Source: JBGSOV01 sp964558715 (GTDB taxonomy: Bacteria > Patescibacteriota > Gracilibacteria > CAIRYL01 > GCA-016699755). From it: a DNA stretch of 32,062 nucleotides. The position numbers were made by a program, and so were the translations under genes. Position 1 is the stretch's first letter. Each line of letters starts with the position of its first letter. Of the stretch, positions 10,267 through 18,867 are shown one piece after another. The stretch lies in contig CAZLFD010000013.1 of NCBI GenBank assembly GCA_964558715.1, positions 1-32,062 of the forward strand, given 5' to 3'. The notes beneath the pieces were generated by a model that saw nothing but the letters and a program-made list of their open reading frames with translations, made no database searches and was not told the origin of the DNA.

Positions 10267-10296
10267 TTGCGGCTTTGCATCTACACCGAGTACAAT
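10267..10296 (+). promoter_or_regulatory. Putative uvrC promoter
   Basis: TTGCGG (10267-10272), an 18-base spacer, then TACAAT (10291-10296). Transcription would start near 10303, after the ATG at 10299 but before the ATG at 10338. This supports 10338 as the translation start of uvrC. Confidence 0.45.
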
Positions 10297-10337
10297 CCAT
10301 GGCAAATCCTGCCAGATTTCCCATCCTCCCTTTGCCG

Positions 10338-12671
10338 ATGCCGGAGAAGCCAACTGACCACCTCGACGCACTCAGAAAAAAAACGTCATCTCTTCCAAAA
10401 GAGCCCGGCATTTACCGCTTTTACGATGTGGAAGGAAAATTACTCTATGTCGGAAAAGCCAAAGTTCTGCGCAATCGGGTAAAAAGTTACTTCCAAAAAA
10501 GCGCCGACCATGCCCCAAAAACCCTGCGCATGCTGCAAAAAATTACCGATTTCGATTGGGTTACTACCACTTCAGAGATAGAGGCACTGATTTTAGAGTC
10601 AAACTTGATTCACGAAAACCGCCCACCGTTCAATGTGTTGTTGCGTGATGATAAGCATTTTCTCTACATCAAAATCACGAGAGACCCGTTTCCGCTCGTG
10701 AGCTTTGTGCGACAGCTCGAAGAAGGGAAAGCGACCTATTTTGGGCCGTACGCAAAAGCGAGTGAAGTGCGTAAGACGATCGATTTTTTACGTGAAGTAC
10801 TCCGTTTTCGTACCTGCCGAGTCGAAATTTCGCCAGAAGGAAAAACCATCCGTAATCCTGAGAACCGCAAAATCCCCTGCCTAGATTACCAGATCCATCG
10901 TTGTACCGCACCGTGTGACGCAAAGATTACACAAAAGGAATATGCAGATGATATCCGCCAACTAACACAATTTTTACGCGGCAATACCACTCCCGTAAAA
11001 AAGAAGTTACATAGCGAAATGCTTGTCGCTGCAGAGAACAAAGAGTTTGAGCGCGCTGCTCGTTTCCGCGATCTGGTGAAATCAATCGAATGGGTAGATA
11101 ATAAGCAGTCGGTCAGTATTCCCGCAGATTTTTCAGCCGATGTTATCGGCATGGCGTATGGCGAGGGCAAGAGCTTTTTTCATGTGCTTTTTGTGCGCCA
11201 TGGCAAAGTGCTCCGCTCGGAGAATTTTTCTATCCCTAGTGCCGCTACAGCTGAAGAAACGTATCTCGCTTTTTTGCGTGACCATTTTGCGTTTTTCCCT
11301 GATGTACCTGCGATTACGCTTGTTTCAGATGTGTTTCCAGAAGTAGAAAGCAGCCTGTGGGAAGAATTTGCTTCTCACATTACCGAGAAAAAGACGGAGA
11401 TTCGCGTGCCCAAGCGTAGCGTGAAGCGAGAACTCTTAGAACTGGCAGAAAAAAATGCCGAATTGCAAGCCGTAAACAGCAAGGCCAGTTTTGAAGAAGA
11501 TGTATTAGGCCGCCTGCAAAAAGCACTAAAGCTGCCACGCCGTCCAGAGCGGATCGAGTGCTACGATGTGTCGCATCTTTCAGGAACACATCCAGTCGGC
11601 TCGCGTGTGGTATTTATAAACGGTGAACCGGCAAAAAGCGAGTATCGCAAATACAAGATGAAGACGTTACCAACTGGGAAAATCGATGATTTCGCTTCGA
11701 TGAAAGAATTAGTCGGCAGGCGCCTTAAGCGGTTAGAGCGCGGTTCGGAAATTTTGGAAACCATCGAAATCACGGATGAAGAAAAAATTGCCGATATCGA
11801 TGCCATGCTCGTTGAAGGGCACTTACTTACTGGCCTGCCAACAGATCAGCAGTATGAATTTCGCGAGACAATCACCGGCAAGATCGTCGGCTACGCACGC
11901 ACTCGCAGCTGGGGGCGATCAATCGAAATTGGCGGGCTCGTCGTATTGCCGGAGTTTCAGGCCAGCGGAATGGGAACAGAGATTATTAAAGCCATGGTGC
12001 TCCAATCGACAGAAAAATATGTGCGCGTTTTTGTGCGCCGCAAAAAATTGCGTTGGGTGGTGGCGCTTAAATCGATTGGTTTTGCGGAAGAAAAGGAACC
12101 ACCCAAAGGGCTCAAAGAGCTTATTGAACTGAAGAAAACCGAAGAAGGTATCGAACGCTTTGTTATGAAGATAAGCCCAGAAAATTTGCGCCAGGCAGTA
12201 AACAAGGTGCCAGATCTGCTGGTAATCGACGGCGGCAAAGGGCAGCTTTCTGTCGTGGTCAGTGTACTGCGAAAAATGAATTTGTATCGTAAGATTCCCG
12301 TCTGCTCCCTCGCTAAAAAAGAAGAACAGGTCTTTGTGCCGGGTGACCCCAAGCCATTGCCGATTTCAAAAAGCTCGCCGGAGAATGAGCTGTTGCAACG
12401 CATCCGCGATGAAGCCCATCGCTTTGCCATCTCCTTTAACAAGCGCTTACGCAAAAAAGCCGAAATCACCTCGATTCTGGATGACGTGAGTGGAATTGGC
12501 AAAGAGACGAAGAAGAAACTCCTTAATGAATATGGAAGTACCGATGCGATTTTTGCCGCAAACGATCGTAGTTTATTACGGCATGTCAGCCCAAAAACCC
12601 TGCATAACCTCCGCAAAGCGCGGCAACAACAAGCTGAAAATGACACAACAGAGCGAGAGGATATGGCTTAG
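10338..12671 (+). CDS. uvrC: UvrC excinuclease subunit with an inserted GNAT acetyltransferase domain
   Basis: UvrC makes both incisions in nucleotide excision repair. From this start the protein has 777 residues against the usual 600 or so. Domains in order: GIY-YIG nuclease (GIYRFYD at 24, YVGKAK at 37); a cysteine cluster (C160, C181, C189, C193) as in Fe-S-containing UvrC; a UVR motif that binds UvrB (about 218-250); the RNase H-like nuclease (CYDVSHLSG near 408 and LLVIDGGKGQL near 627, each with a catalytic Asp); and a C-terminal helix-hairpin-helix (DDVSGIGKETKKKLL). Between the two halves of the RNase H-like domain, about residues 475-617, lies an extra GNAT domain. It has the acetyl-CoA-binding pattern VLPEFQASGMGTEI. 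The start at 10338 matches the family N terminus and the promoter; ATGs at 10299 and 10233 are alternatives. The 3' end overlaps the convergent membrane gene by 4 bases. Confidence 0.93.
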   Translation: MPEKPTDHLDALRKKTSSLPKEPGIYRFYDVEGKLLYVGKAKVLRNRVKSYFQKSADHAPKTLRMLQKITDFDWVTTTSEIEALILESNLIHENRPPFNVLLRDDKHFLYIKITRDPFPLVSFVRQLEEGKATYFGPYAKASEVRKTIDFLREVLRFRTCRVEISPEGKTIRNPENRKIPCLDYQIHRCTAPCDAKITQKEYADDIRQLTQFLRGNTTPVKKKLHSEMLVAAENKEFERAARFRDLVKSIEWVDNKQSVSIPADFSADVIGMAYGEGKSFFHVLFVRHGKVLRSENFSIPSAATAEETYLAFLRDHFAFFPDVPAITLVSDVFPEVESSLWEEFASHITEKKTEIRVPKRSVKRELLELAEKNAELQAVNSKASFEEDVLGRLQKALKLPRRPERIECYDVSHLSGTHPVGSRVVFINGEPAKSEYRKYKMKTLPTGKIDDFASMKELVGRRLKRLERGSEILETIEITDEEKIADIDAMLVEGHLLTGLPTDQQYEFRETITGKIVGYARTRSWGRSIEIGGLVVLPEFQASGMGTEIIKAMVLQSTEKYVRVFVRRKKLRWVVALKSIGFAEEKEPPKGLKELIELKKTEEGIERFVMKISPENLRQAVNKVPDLLVIDGGKGQLSVVVSVLRKMNLYRKIPVCSLAKKEEQVFVPGDPKPLPISKSSPENELLQRIRDEAHRFAISFNKRLRKKAEITSILDDVSGIGKETKKKLLNEYGSTDAIFAANDRSLLRHVSPKTLHNLRKARQQQAENDTTEREDMA
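11760..12190 (+). other. GNAT domain coding segment inserted within uvrC
   Basis: This segment has no counterpart in ordinary UvrC, where the DDFASMKELVGRRLKRL region is followed shortly by PDLLVIDGGKGQL. It encodes about 143 residues with typical GNAT features: a strand ending KIVGYARTRSW, then IEIGGLVVLPEFQ, the pyrophosphate-binding loop QASGMG (Q/R-x-x-G-x-G), the following helix TEIIKAMVLQ, and a late strand/helix with ALKSIGFAEEK. The frame is intact through both junctions. The acetyl acceptor is unknown. Boundaries are approximate. Confidence 0.85.
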
Positions 12672-13576
12672 ATAGTAAGTGTTTCTACGGTTTCGACAAA
12701 AGGAATCACAACTGCAAGACAGATAGATGTCGCAAAAATCGAGAAAGCCGGTGGATCAATATGTGTATCACCACGGTTGTAAAAAAGGCGTGCGCCAAGC
12801 TCACCGAATAACGCGCCAAGTACACCGAATGCGACACCAAAAATCAGCGAGTCACCGATTCCGGCAGCGAGGCTCGCCGGTAAGACAATGTGATGGATGA
12901 TCGGAATATGATTACCAAACTGCAGGAATACCAAAGAAAAAACGGCGATCCCAAACATCAGAAATTCCATATCGGTATAAATGGCGACTTGTGCTGCAAT
13001 GAGGCCGAAGACCGCACCAAAAAACGTGATGGTCAGCCAGTCTGTTTCCCACGGCAGCCAGATGCCAAGTTTTTTATCGCCTTGTGCTGCTTTGGTAAAT
13101 TGCGTCTTGGTGTTGATAACCGGCCGGTTTGAATAGAGGATGCGGGCGGTCAGCCCAGAGAAGAAAATGGTTGCGGCGATAGTATCGACTTGCGGTATCG
13201 CGTTTGGTACTAAGCTCGTGAGAATAAAGTTAAGGCAGAAGCCAAAGATTCCAAATAAGCCACCAATCAGCAGTGGTTCAGTGTTTTTTTGAAACAGGAG
13301 CGGAGTGATGATATCGCGACCACTTGTCTTGAGTAATTTTTTCTGGGCTGCATACGCACTGGCGGCAACGCCACCGGCAAAAGCCACGTGTGGGCCAAAA
13401 ATGCCACCAAAAGCGATGTCAGAGAGCATTGTCGTATCGCCGGCATGAACGGCAAGCATACTGCCAACGATTACGAGCAGGCCAAAAAGAATAAGAGCCG
13501 CCAAGGCACCAAAAGCCGCGCCAAAAGCTCCACCACAAAACGCCAATCCGATCAGTCCGATAAATTCGTTGAGCAT
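12668..13576 (-). CDS. Polytopic glycine-rich membrane protein of unknown function
   Basis: 302 residues from the ATG at 13576. I do not recognise the family with confidence. It has roughly eight hydrophobic segments rich in Gly, Ala and Phe, for example GLIGLAFCGGAFGAAFGALA near the start, AGGVAASAYAAQ, and LIFGVAFGVLGALFGELGAR. A polar loop (about 140-175: NRPVINTKTQFTKAAQGDKK) divides the protein into two similar-looking halves, suggesting an internal duplication. The reading frame stays open further upstream to 13708, but that extension overlaps the pflB promoter and lacks membrane character, so 13576 is preferred. No Shine-Dalgarno. It is convergent with uvrC and divergent from pflB. It could be a channel or small-molecule permease; no function is claimed. 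Confidence 0.7.
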   Translation of the reverse strand: MLNEFIGLIGLAFCGGAFGAAFGALAALILFGLLVIVGSMLAVHAGDTTMLSDIAFGGIFGPHVAFAGGVAASAYAAQKKLLKTSGRDIITPLLFQKNTEPLLIGGLFGIFGFCLNFILTSLVPNAIPQVDTIAATIFFSGLTARILYSNRPVINTKTQFTKAAQGDKKLGIWLPWETDWLTITFFGAVFGLIAAQVAIYTDMEFLMFGIAVFSLVFLQFGNHIPIIHHIVLPASLAAGIGDSLIFGVAFGVLGALFGELGARLFYNRGDTHIDPPAFSIFATSICLAVVIPFVETVETLTI

Positions 13577-13651
13577 TTTTTTTATATTTTTCGTCGCATT
13601 AGTATAGCATTTCGAGAGGGCAAAAAGCAAATGTATCTCGCAGTCTGCAGA

Positions 13652-13680
13652 TTGAATTCTGCGCCGAAAAACGCTATACT
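13652..13680 (+). promoter_or_regulatory. pflB promoter
   Basis: TTGAAT (13652-13657), a 17-base spacer and TATACT (13675-13680). The predicted transcript start is near 13687, leaving a leader of about 27 bases. The -10 region sits in the 15-mer aaaaacgctatactt, shared exactly with the region before the MFS gene. Confidence 0.7.
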
Positions 13681-13713
13681 TAGTTATACAAAAACAAACT
13701 CTTTCCACTCAAC

Positions 13714-15963
13714 ATGAAAAAGCCATACGCATTCGTACCCGGTCTCTGGCAAGCTGAAGTCGATGTACGCGATTTTATCCAAAAGAATTATGCGCCGTAC
13801 GAAGGCGAAAGTGATTTTTTGGCAGAACCGACCAAGCGCACAAAATCGGTCTGGAAAAAGCTCAGTGGATTGATTGTAAAGGAACACGAAGCTGGCGGCG
13901 TGTTGGATGTCGATACCAAAACGCCCTCGACGATTACCAGTCATAAGCCTGGCTATATCGACCAGAAACAGGAGTTGATTGTGGGCTTGCAGACCGACAA
14001 ACCATTGCGACGCGCGATCAAGCCGAAAGGCGGAGTACGTCTGGTCAAATACGCATGTGAATCATATGGCTACAAGCTCGACCCAGAGGTTTGGAAGATC
14101 TACACCGAATACCGCAAAACCCATAATGACGGCGTCTTCGATATTTATTCTAGCTGGGAAGATTTTCATACGCCAGATGGAAAACTGCTGCGCAAAACCG
14201 GTGTGATCACCGGCTTACCGGATAATTATGGCCGTGGCCGCATTATCGGTGACTATCGCCGCGTGGCACTCTATGGCATCGACCGCTTGTTGGCAGATAG
14301 GCAGGAGTATATGAACACCTATCTGAAAGAGATGAGTGGTGAAAACATCATCATCCGAGAAGAGATCGCCGAACAGATGCATGCCCTTGAAGAGATCAAG
14401 CAGATGGCTGCCGAATATGGCTGCGATATCTCACGCCCGGCAGATGATTTTCGTGAAGCAGTGCAATGGCTCTACTTTGCGTATTTGGCCGCCGTAAAAG
14501 GGCAAGACGGCGCGGCGATGAGTTTTGGCCGCATCGACAGTTTTTTAGATATTTATGCCGAACGCGACCTAAAGTCTGGCAAGATGACGGAAGGTGATGT
14601 ACAAGAGGTAATCGATGATTTCGTGATGAAGCTGCGCATCGTGCGCCACTTGCGACCGCCGGAATATAATGAACTTTTTGCCGGCGACCCCACCTGGGTC
14701 ACCTGCCTGATCGGTGGCCAAGGAGTGGATGGCAGAACACTTGTGACAAAAACGACCTACCGCCTACTGCATACGTTAACGAATCTCGGCCCCGCCCCCG
14801 AACCGAATATCACTGTTTCTTGGTCAACGCACTTGCCAGATGCGTTTAAACGTTATGCGAGTAACGCTGCCATTTCTACGTGCGCGATTCAGTTTGAAAA
14901 CGATGACCTGATGCGCCCGCGCTTTGGTGATGATTTTGCGATCGCCTGCTGTGTATCGGCAATGAAAGTGGGCAAACAGATGCAGTTTTTTGGCGCTCGT
15001 TGCAACATGCCAAAATTGTTGTTGATGACGCTCAACGAAGGAAAAGATGAATTTACCGGTGCGCCCATCGCTGCCGATGTGCCAAAACTGCAGCACAGCC
15101 TGGCGCTAAATTATGAAGAAGTAAAAGCAGCATTTTTCCGCCAGATGGAATGGCTTGCTGAGCGCTATGTCGGCACCATGAATGTAATCCATAGCATGCA
15201 TGATAAATATAATTACGAACGCAGCCAAATGGCCCTGCATGATGTCGAAGTGGAACGGGTTATGGCATTTGGCATCGCCGGAATCTCGGTAGTGGCAGAT
15301 AGTCTTTCGGCGATCAAACATGCCAAGGTAAAAGCGATCCGCGATAAAGACGGCGTGGCACGCAAGTTTGAGATTAAAGGTGATTTCCCCAAGTTCGGCA
15401 ATGATGATGACCGGGTCGATGATATCGCTATTGAATGCGTAAAGCACTTCATCACCTGCCTCAAAAAACACAAAACCTACCGCAATGCGAAGCACACGCT
15501 CAGTTTGCTGACGATTACCGCCAATGTCGTCTATGGCGACCATACCGGGGCGACGCCTGATGGCAGAAAAGCGAAAGAGGCTTTTGCGCCCGGCGCCAAC
15601 CCCATGCACAATCGCGATAAAAGCGGTGCGATTTCGTCGCTCAACTCGGTCGCTAAGATTCCTTATGAATACTGCCAAGATGGTATTTCGAATACCTTTT
15701 CGATCGCGCCAAAAAGCCTGGGTAAAAACGAAGACCAGCGCATCGATAATCTGAAAGCCCTGCTCGACGGCTACTTTAGCAAAGGTGGCCATCATTTGAA
15801 TGTAAATGTTTTGAATCGCGAAGTCTTGCAAGATGCCATGCAGCATCCCGAAAAATACCCACAACTCACCATCCGCGTTTCTGGCTATGCCGTGCACTTC
15901 ATCAATCTTACTAAAAAGCAGCAAGAAGAAGTGATTTCGCGCACCTTTCATGAGAAGTTCTAA
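13714..15963 (+). CDS. pflB: Pyruvate formate-lyase (formate C-acetyltransferase)
   Basis: A glycyl radical enzyme that converts pyruvate and CoA to acetyl-CoA and formate in the cytoplasm under anoxic conditions. The 749 residues match the usual length of about 760. The adjacent active-site cysteines are C412-C413 in IACCVSAMKVGKQMQFFGAR. The glycyl radical site is G724 in RVSGYAV, followed by the family C terminus LTKKQQEEVISRTF. The pair of cysteines distinguishes true PFL from relatives such as glycerol dehydratase or choline lyase, which have a single active-site Cys. The activating enzyme gene follows 134 bases downstream on the same strand. The ATG is preceded by ctttccactcaac, with no Shine-Dalgarno. 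Confidence 0.96.
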   Translation: MKKPYAFVPGLWQAEVDVRDFIQKNYAPYEGESDFLAEPTKRTKSVWKKLSGLIVKEHEAGGVLDVDTKTPSTITSHKPGYIDQKQELIVGLQTDKPLRRAIKPKGGVRLVKYACESYGYKLDPEVWKIYTEYRKTHNDGVFDIYSSWEDFHTPDGKLLRKTGVITGLPDNYGRGRIIGDYRRVALYGIDRLLADRQEYMNTYLKEMSGENIIIREEIAEQMHALEEIKQMAAEYGCDISRPADDFREAVQWLYFAYLAAVKGQDGAAMSFGRIDSFLDIYAERDLKSGKMTEGDVQEVIDDFVMKLRIVRHLRPPEYNELFAGDPTWVTCLIGGQGVDGRTLVTKTTYRLLHTLTNLGPAPEPNITVSWSTHLPDAFKRYASNAAISTCAIQFENDDLMRPRFGDDFAIACCVSAMKVGKQMQFFGARCNMPKLLLMTLNEGKDEFTGAPIAADVPKLQHSLALNYEEVKAAFFRQMEWLAERYVGTMNVIHSMHDKYNYERSQMALHDVEVERVMAFGIAGISVVADSLSAIKHAKVKAIRDKDGVARKFEIKGDFPKFGNDDDRVDDIAIECVKHFITCLKKHKTYRNAKHTLSLLTITANVVYGDHTGATPDGRKAKEAFAPGANPMHNRDKSGAISSLNSVAKIPYEYCQDGISNTFSIAPKSLGKNEDQRIDNLKALLDGYFSKGGHHLNVNVLNREVLQDAMQHPEKYPQLTIRVSGYAVHFINLTKKQQEEVISRTFHEKF

Positions 15964-16097
15964 TACGAGTTATGCCGGCTTGACCGAAATCGGGAGGAAG
16001 AAAGCGTAGAGTTGATGGCAATCTGCAATTCGCAACGAGAAAAAAAATTTGTCATTTGTAATTCGTAAGTTTTAATTTTCTAGCAAAGAGCCTGACT

Positions 16098-16847
16098 ATG
16101 ACCAAACAAAAACCAATCACCGGCAGAATCCACAGCTTCGAATCGTTCGGCACGCTCGATGGGCCTGGAATCCGTTTTGTCATCTTTTTTGCCGGCTGCC
16201 CGCTCCGCTGCAAATACTGTCATAATATCGACGTCGTCTACGCGAAAGATGCGCCGCAGATGACAGCTGATGAACTAGTGGAAGTAATCTTGCGCAACAA
16301 ACCCTATATCGATGCCAGTGGTGGTGGAGTCACGGTAAGTGGTGGCGACCCCGTAAGCCAGCCAGAATTTCTCATCGAATTTTTTCGAACTTGCCAAGAG
16401 AACGGAATTCACACCGCCGCCGATACATCGCTTGCCATTGCGCCAAAATGGATCGAACCAATTGCGGCTGTGACCGACCTGTTTCTCATCAGCCTGAAGC
16501 AAATGGATGACGCCGAACACGTGCGCTTGACAGAGGTTTCCAACAAACTGATCTTGCGCAATATTGAGGCTTTGAATCGACTCGGAAAACGCATCTGGTT
16601 CCGCTTCTTGATTCTACCCGGTGTTACCGATACGCCCCAGCACCTCAAAAAACTCGTGGCGTATCTGAAAACAATCAATTTCGAGCTCATCGAACTTCTT
16701 CCATATCACACGATGGGAAAATACAAGTGGCACGAACTGGGGCTCGATTATGAATTAGAAGGCGTTTCGATTCCTGAAGCAAAAGAGATTCGACGTGTGA
16801 AGAGCACACTTGAAAAAGCAGGCTTTACCGTCGTGATCAATGAATAG
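16098..16847 (+). CDS. pflA: Pyruvate formate-lyase activating enzyme (radical SAM)
   Basis: 249 residues, the normal size. This enzyme uses S-adenosylmethionine and a [4Fe-4S] cluster to abstract hydrogen from the PFL glycine, creating the glycyl radical. The cluster motif is C34-x3-C38-x2-C41 (GCPLRCKYCHN). The N-terminal IHSFESFGTLDGPGIRFVIF is highly typical of PFL activases. The SAM-binding motif reads SGGDP at 81-85, where most activases have GGEP, a conservative Glu-to-Asp change. The late LLPYHTMGKYKW is also characteristic. It sits 134 bases after pflB with no visible terminator between them, so the pair probably forms an operon. No additional ferredoxin-like cluster domain is present, consistent with the short PflA type. 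Confidence 0.95.
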   Translation: MTKQKPITGRIHSFESFGTLDGPGIRFVIFFAGCPLRCKYCHNIDVVYAKDAPQMTADELVEVILRNKPYIDASGGGVTVSGGDPVSQPEFLIEFFRTCQENGIHTAADTSLAIAPKWIEPIAAVTDLFLISLKQMDDAEHVRLTEVSNKLILRNIEALNRLGKRIWFRFLILPGVTDTPQHLKKLVAYLKTINFELIELLPYHTMGKYKWHELGLDYELEGVSIPEAKEIRRVKSTLEKAGFTVVINE

Positions 16848-16980
16848 AGAGCAAAAAAAATCGCATATGTAATCTCGCACCCGCTCACAGAGAACTGTAG
16901 CTTCGCGTACATAATCTGCTTGGCAATTATTCTGAAGAAGCATACTTTGGGGAAGAACCTTTCTTTTTTTTCCACTACTT

Positions 16981-17442
16981 ATGAAAACCGCAAAAAAACC
17001 TGCCGATAAAGGCAGTGTCGCCGAGGCAATCCGTGTGGTACTTGGCAGTAGCTACACCTTACTCATCAAAACCCATGGCTTTCACTGGAATGTGACTGGT
17101 GAAATGTTTAACACGCTGCATGTGATGTTTGAAGAGCAGTACACCGACCTGTTTGCCGCTGTCGATGAGCAAGCCGAGCGCATCCGCGCCATCAATGAAT
17201 TCGCCCCTGGCAGCATGAGTGAATTGGGTAAGTATTCGCTGATTAAAGATACGAAAGGAGTGCCCGCGCCCAAAAATATGATCGCCGAGTTACAAAAAGA
17301 CCATGAAACCCTCGCTGCAGCCTGCCAAAAAGGGGTAGAGGTTGCACAAGCAGCCGGAGACGAGCTGACCGCCGACCTCTTTATACAACGAGGTACCACG
17401 CACGAAAAAACCGCCTGGATGCTGCGCAGCTTACTGGCTTAA
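16981..17442 (+). CDS. dps: Dps family DNA-binding ferritin
   Basis: 153 residues, typical for Dps. Dps dodecamers oxidise and store iron and protect DNA from hydroxyl radicals. The inter-subunit ferroxidase signature is visible: H35 in THGFHWNVTG, H47 in FNTLHVMFEEQY, then D62 and E66 in AAVDEQAERIR. The lysine-rich N terminus (MKTAKKPADK) could contact DNA, as in E. coli Dps. It is a plausible partner to the oxygen-sensitive glycyl radical system just upstream, protecting the cell during oxygen exposure. It is separated from pflA by 133 bases containing only a weak promoter-like pair (TTGGCA with CATACT, spacing 15). It is followed by a strong terminator at 17467. Confidence 0.93.
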   Translation: MKTAKKPADKGSVAEAIRVVLGSSYTLLIKTHGFHWNVTGEMFNTLHVMFEEQYTDLFAAVDEQAERIRAINEFAPGSMSELGKYSLIKDTKGVPAPKNMIAELQKDHETLAAACQKGVEVAQAAGDELTADLFIQRGTTHEKTAWMLRSLLA

Positions 17443-17466
17443 GACAAATAAGTGCTATTAATAATA

Positions 17467-17498
17467 AAAAGAGCAGCTCTGTGAGCTGCTCTTTTATT
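17467..17498 (+). terminator. Bidirectional intrinsic terminator after dps
   Basis: A perfect 12-bp stem (aaaagagcagct with agctgctctttt) and a 5-base loop, ending in a T run. The opposite strand also ends in a T-rich run, so it can serve both dps and the convergent gene that ends at 17552. Confidence 0.9.
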
Positions 17499-17551
17499 GT
17501 TGACCAAGTACAACGCATTATAAACATCTGACGAGATGTATGATTTGGTAA

Positions 17552-17899
17552 TTATTTCTTGCGCTTTCGTAAAAGCAGCCAACTGCCCAACGAAGCAAAA
17601 ACTGCAGCCACACCAGCGCCGATATACAAAGATTCACGGCGATGCTCTTTTACCCATGCTTTCGTCTTTTCTGAGGCCTCTTTTGCCTCATCGGCAGCGT
17701 GATGCAATTCTGCTTTGGCAGCCGCTACGATTGCACCGGTTTCATCTTTGGCATCTTGAACGGCCTCTTTTCCCTTAACTTCGTACCATTCAGTAAAGCG
17801 CGGTACAAAGCGCGATTCTGGCAACTTTTTGCACACGCGCGAGGCAAAATCTGTAAGGCGTTGCAACTGCTCAGTAGTCAGTTCTTTCGTGTTTTTCAT
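17552..17899 (-). CDS. Small tail-anchored helical protein (DUF883/YtxH-like character)
   Basis: 115 residues from the ATG at 17899. The N-terminal half is soluble and helical (KNTKELTTEQLQRLTDFASR). An Ala/Lys/Glu-rich amphipathic helix follows (about residues 50-85: DAKDETGAIVAAAKAELHHA). The C terminus has one membrane segment (about 93-108, LYIGAGVAAVFASLGSWLLL) ending in RKRKK. This layout, an AEAK-rich helix followed by a single C-terminal membrane anchor, is seen in the DUF883/ElaB and YtxH-type stress proteins. That resemblance is by composition and is not proof of homology. The frame extends upstream to 17944 but that part looks like leader. It shares the bidirectional terminator with dps. 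Confidence 0.75.
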   Translation of the reverse strand: MKNTKELTTEQLQRLTDFASRVCKKLPESRFVPRFTEWYEVKGKEAVQDAKDETGAIVAAAKAELHHAADEAKEASEKTKAWVKEHRRESLYIGAGVAAVFASLGSWLLLRKRKK

Positions 17900-18020
17900 G
17901 AAATATAGAAAGAGAAAAGCTTTCGCATTTAACAAACACACCATGAAACTCTGATTCTAGAATTGCAAGGAGTTTTGGCGAAACCAAATGAGGTGTGGTG
18001 GAAGAGAACCATTTTTGACT

Positions 18021-18845
18021 CTATCTGCTTGAAGCAAACTTCTGTGAGTACGGTCGTAAGCGATCACGGACTACTTTCAACCTAACACCTAGCCTCGCAG
18101 CCTGTTCTTCTGCTTTTAAACTGTACAAATTGAAAAGACCACGGTTACCCGCCACTCCAAATCGTTCGGCCATCTGCAAGGCAGCTTCTAATTTACCCAG
18201 ATTCCACATATCGTCAAAGCGCTTGTTGATATTATCAGCGCACGCTCTTGCTTCATCCGACAGTTCGCGGGGGATTTCACCTTCTTCTACAATATCTAAA
18301 AGCTCGGCTGCGATATCTAGGGCTCTTTCACGCTTACGATCAAACAGAGTCGCATCTTGCTGGTTCGCTAGGTTCTTGGCATTGCTACAAACATGCTCTA
18401 TACGAGCCAGCATTGTACGGCATCGCGCAGCTTGCACACGTGGTTTATACTTGCTTATCGTATATTCTTTATACTCGGGCATTGCTACTAAAGCGTCATA
18501 GCATCTCATCACCCAATCACGAAGTTTAAAAATGTCTACTACACCTGCTTCCAGATCTTGATCAACAAGTTTGAGCGCCTGCACAAGGCTACCTTCTAGC
18601 CCATTAGCCTTGGCCATCATTAAGAATCGCTCAAATTGTTGTTTTCTGATGCGTATTACATCTTGCATATTTTCAGGAAGCCTGGTCATCAAGGCTGCGT
18701 TGTCTGGAATCGCCAACATTGCATTCACTAGCTCACTAAATTCCTTGGCAAGCGGAGCAGGTACATCGAATTGTTGTCTTTCGGTTGCTTCACAATCTGG
18801 TTCATCTAATACTGCAGATGGCGCTTGAAGGTCAGGGTTCGACAT
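18021..18845 (-). CDS. Helical cytoplasmic protein of unknown function
   Basis: 274 residues from the ATG at 18845. Not recognised. It is predicted to be almost entirely helical and rich in Ala, Arg, Leu and Glu, with no membrane segment or signal peptide. There are five cysteines but no clear metal motif. Representative segments are LAKEFSELVNAMLAIPDNAA near residue 30 and KAEEQAARLGVRLKVVRDRL near the C terminus. A strong promoter (TTGACA, 17, TAAATT) at 18868-18896 would start transcription after the alternative TTG start at 18869, so the ATG at 18845 is preferred. It lies 51 bases downstream of the phosphoribosyltransferase gene on the same strand but has its own promoter. Confidence 0.75.
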   Translation of the reverse strand: MSNPDLQAPSAVLDEPDCEATERQQFDVPAPLAKEFSELVNAMLAIPDNAALMTRLPENMQDVIRIRKQQFERFLMMAKANGLEGSLVQALKLVDQDLEAGVVDIFKLRDWVMRCYDALVAMPEYKEYTISKYKPRVQAARCRTMLARIEHVCSNAKNLANQQDATLFDRKRERALDIAAELLDIVEEGEIPRELSDEARACADNINKRFDDMWNLGKLEAALQMAERFGVAGNRGLFNLYSLKAEEQAARLGVRLKVVRDRLRPYSQKFASSR

Positions 18846-18867
18846 GCAATTGAAAATATATATGCAC

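Noticed and set aside
13577..13708. N-terminal extension of the membrane protein gene
   Set aside because: It overlaps the pflB promoter and encodes no membrane-like sequence; the ATG at 13576 begins a hydrophobic segment.
15106..15951. Long open frame on the minus strand opposite pflB
   Set aside because: Entirely antisense to pflB and without any domain signature.
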